Shown here piece by piece: positions 28,640 to 28,912 of a DNA stretch of 28,912 nt. Origin of the DNA: a virus; the IMG/VR virus record IMGVR_UViG_3300046002_005253, positions 1 to 28,912 of that record; one strand, 5' to 3'. Both the position numbers and the translations under genes were made by a program. The stretch's first letter is position 1, and every line of letters starts with the position of its first letter. The notes beneath the pieces were generated by a model. It did not search any database. It saw only the letters and a list, made by a program, of their open reading frames with translations, and had not been told where the DNA came from.

Positions 28640-28912
28640 ATGGCAACACTAGCAGACATTCGAGCACGACTACAGGCATCTGAGAACAAGGGTTCTAGCA
28701 ACACAGGCGGGGGTGACAAAGCAATTTACCCGCACTGGAACATGGAAGAAGGCCAAGCTGCCTCACTACGCTTCTTGCCCGACGGCAACAACAAAAACAC
28801 ATTTTTCTGGGCCGAACGTGCCATGATTCGACTACCATTCAACGGCGTCAAAGGAGAAATGGATTCTAAACAAGTAATGGTACAAGTTCCTTGCGTGGAA
28901 ATGTGGGGGGAA
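28640..28912 (+). CDS. 32: Single-strand DNA-binding protein, T4 gp32-like (3' end outside window)
   Basis: The first 91 codons are visible. MATLADIRARLQASENKG is followed by AIYPHWNMEEGQAASLRFLPDG and by AERAMIRLPFNGVKG. The N-terminal peptide mirrors the cooperative-binding tail of T4 gp32 (STAELAAQMAKLNGNKG), and WNMEEGQAASLRFLPD corresponds to KLDNAGNGQAVIRFLPS at the start of the OB-fold core. gp32 coats single-stranded DNA in replication, repair and recombination. AAAGG (28626-28630) lies nine bases before ATG 28640. The ATG at 28623 is in another frame. The A/T-rich, mostly unfolded stretch just before the start, preceded by a hairpin, suggests autoregulation as in T4. Confidence 0.9.
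   Translation, partial: MATLADIRARLQASENKGSSNTGGGDKAIYPHWNMEEGQAASLRFLPDGNNKNTFFWAERAMIRLPFNGVKGEMDSKQVMVQVPCVEMWGE

Noticed and set aside
28623-28640. ATG at 28623 as the gp32 start
   Set aside because: It is out of frame with gp32; its AAAGG is the ribosome-binding site for the ATG at 28640.
1-28912. tRNA genes, CRISPR arrays, integrase or attachment sites
   Set aside because: Intergenic spaces are all short (under about 200 bases). None holds a cloverleaf or regularly spaced repeats, and no recombinase is encoded.

Overview
The window is a stretch of a tailed-phage genome of the T4-like (contractile-tail myovirus) type. The evidence is a set of recognisable T4 morphogenesis homologues: gp13, gp14 and gp15 (neck and tail completion), gp18 (sheath), gp19 (tube), gp4 (head completion), gp16 and gp17 (terminase), and the start of gp32 (single-strand DNA-binding protein). 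The accessory genes (Nudix hydrolase, 5'(3')-nucleotidase, dNMP kinase, radical SAM/twitch protein, SGNH-like proteins, secreted nuclease, small HNH proteins) are those typical of T4-like phages from aquatic bacteria. The host cannot be named from this sequence. No tRNA, CRISPR array, IS element or integrase is visible, and no gene-free stretch exceeds about 200 bases.

Layout. (1) 1-1120: 3' end of a large virion protein, plus strand. It converges on a minus-strand block, gp14-gp15-Nudix (4246 down to 1117), with a strong two-way hairpin where they meet. (2) 4247-4361: a divergent control region with a T4-late-type promoter facing left and a consensus sigma-70 promoter facing right. (3) 4362-5810: two unrecognised genes, each behind its own near-perfect sigma-70 promoter. 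(4) 5839-8924: gp13, an SGNH-like protein, then a promoter-led, overlapping trio for nucleic-acid and nucleotide metabolism (DEDDh exonuclease, nucleotidase, kinase). A minus-strand HNH gene ends inside the kinase gene. (5) 9283-15745: gp18, gp19, a gp54/gp19-like protein, an unknown 119-residue protein, gp4 and gp16. (6) 15766-21790: a run of virion-type proteins. Several have N-termini that look like T4 capsid-targeting sequences with prohead-protease sites, followed by a Gly-Asn-repeat structural protein. (7) 21804-25829: secreted nuclease, radical SAM/twitch protein, second SGNH-like protein, gp17. (8) 25898-28912: HNH homing-type endonuclease, a conserved 624-residue protein, a structured leader and gp32.

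Control. Two promoter classes can be read. Three sigma-70 promoters (TTGACA/TTGACC, 17-base spacer, TATAAT/TATACT/TACAAT) and about eleven T4-late-type octamers ((N)NTAAATA) stand before genes. Unusually, many ATG codons lie where transcription should begin, so several early and late messages look leaderless. The gp13 start is buried in a perfect 11-bp hairpin that overlaps a late-type promoter. This is the arrangement T4 uses to silence late genes on early read-through RNA. The gp32 leader contains four successive stem-loops, the last at the position of the autoregulatory pseudoknot of T4 gene 32.

Taken together the window encodes neck, sheath, tube, head-filling and DNA-packaging parts of the virion. 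Early nucleotide-metabolism genes sit among the late genes under their own promoters. The most interesting points are the leaderless architecture, the gp13 hairpin switch, the gp32 leader, the putative internal head proteins, the hook-like insertions in the sheath, and the radical SAM/SGNH pair beside the terminase.
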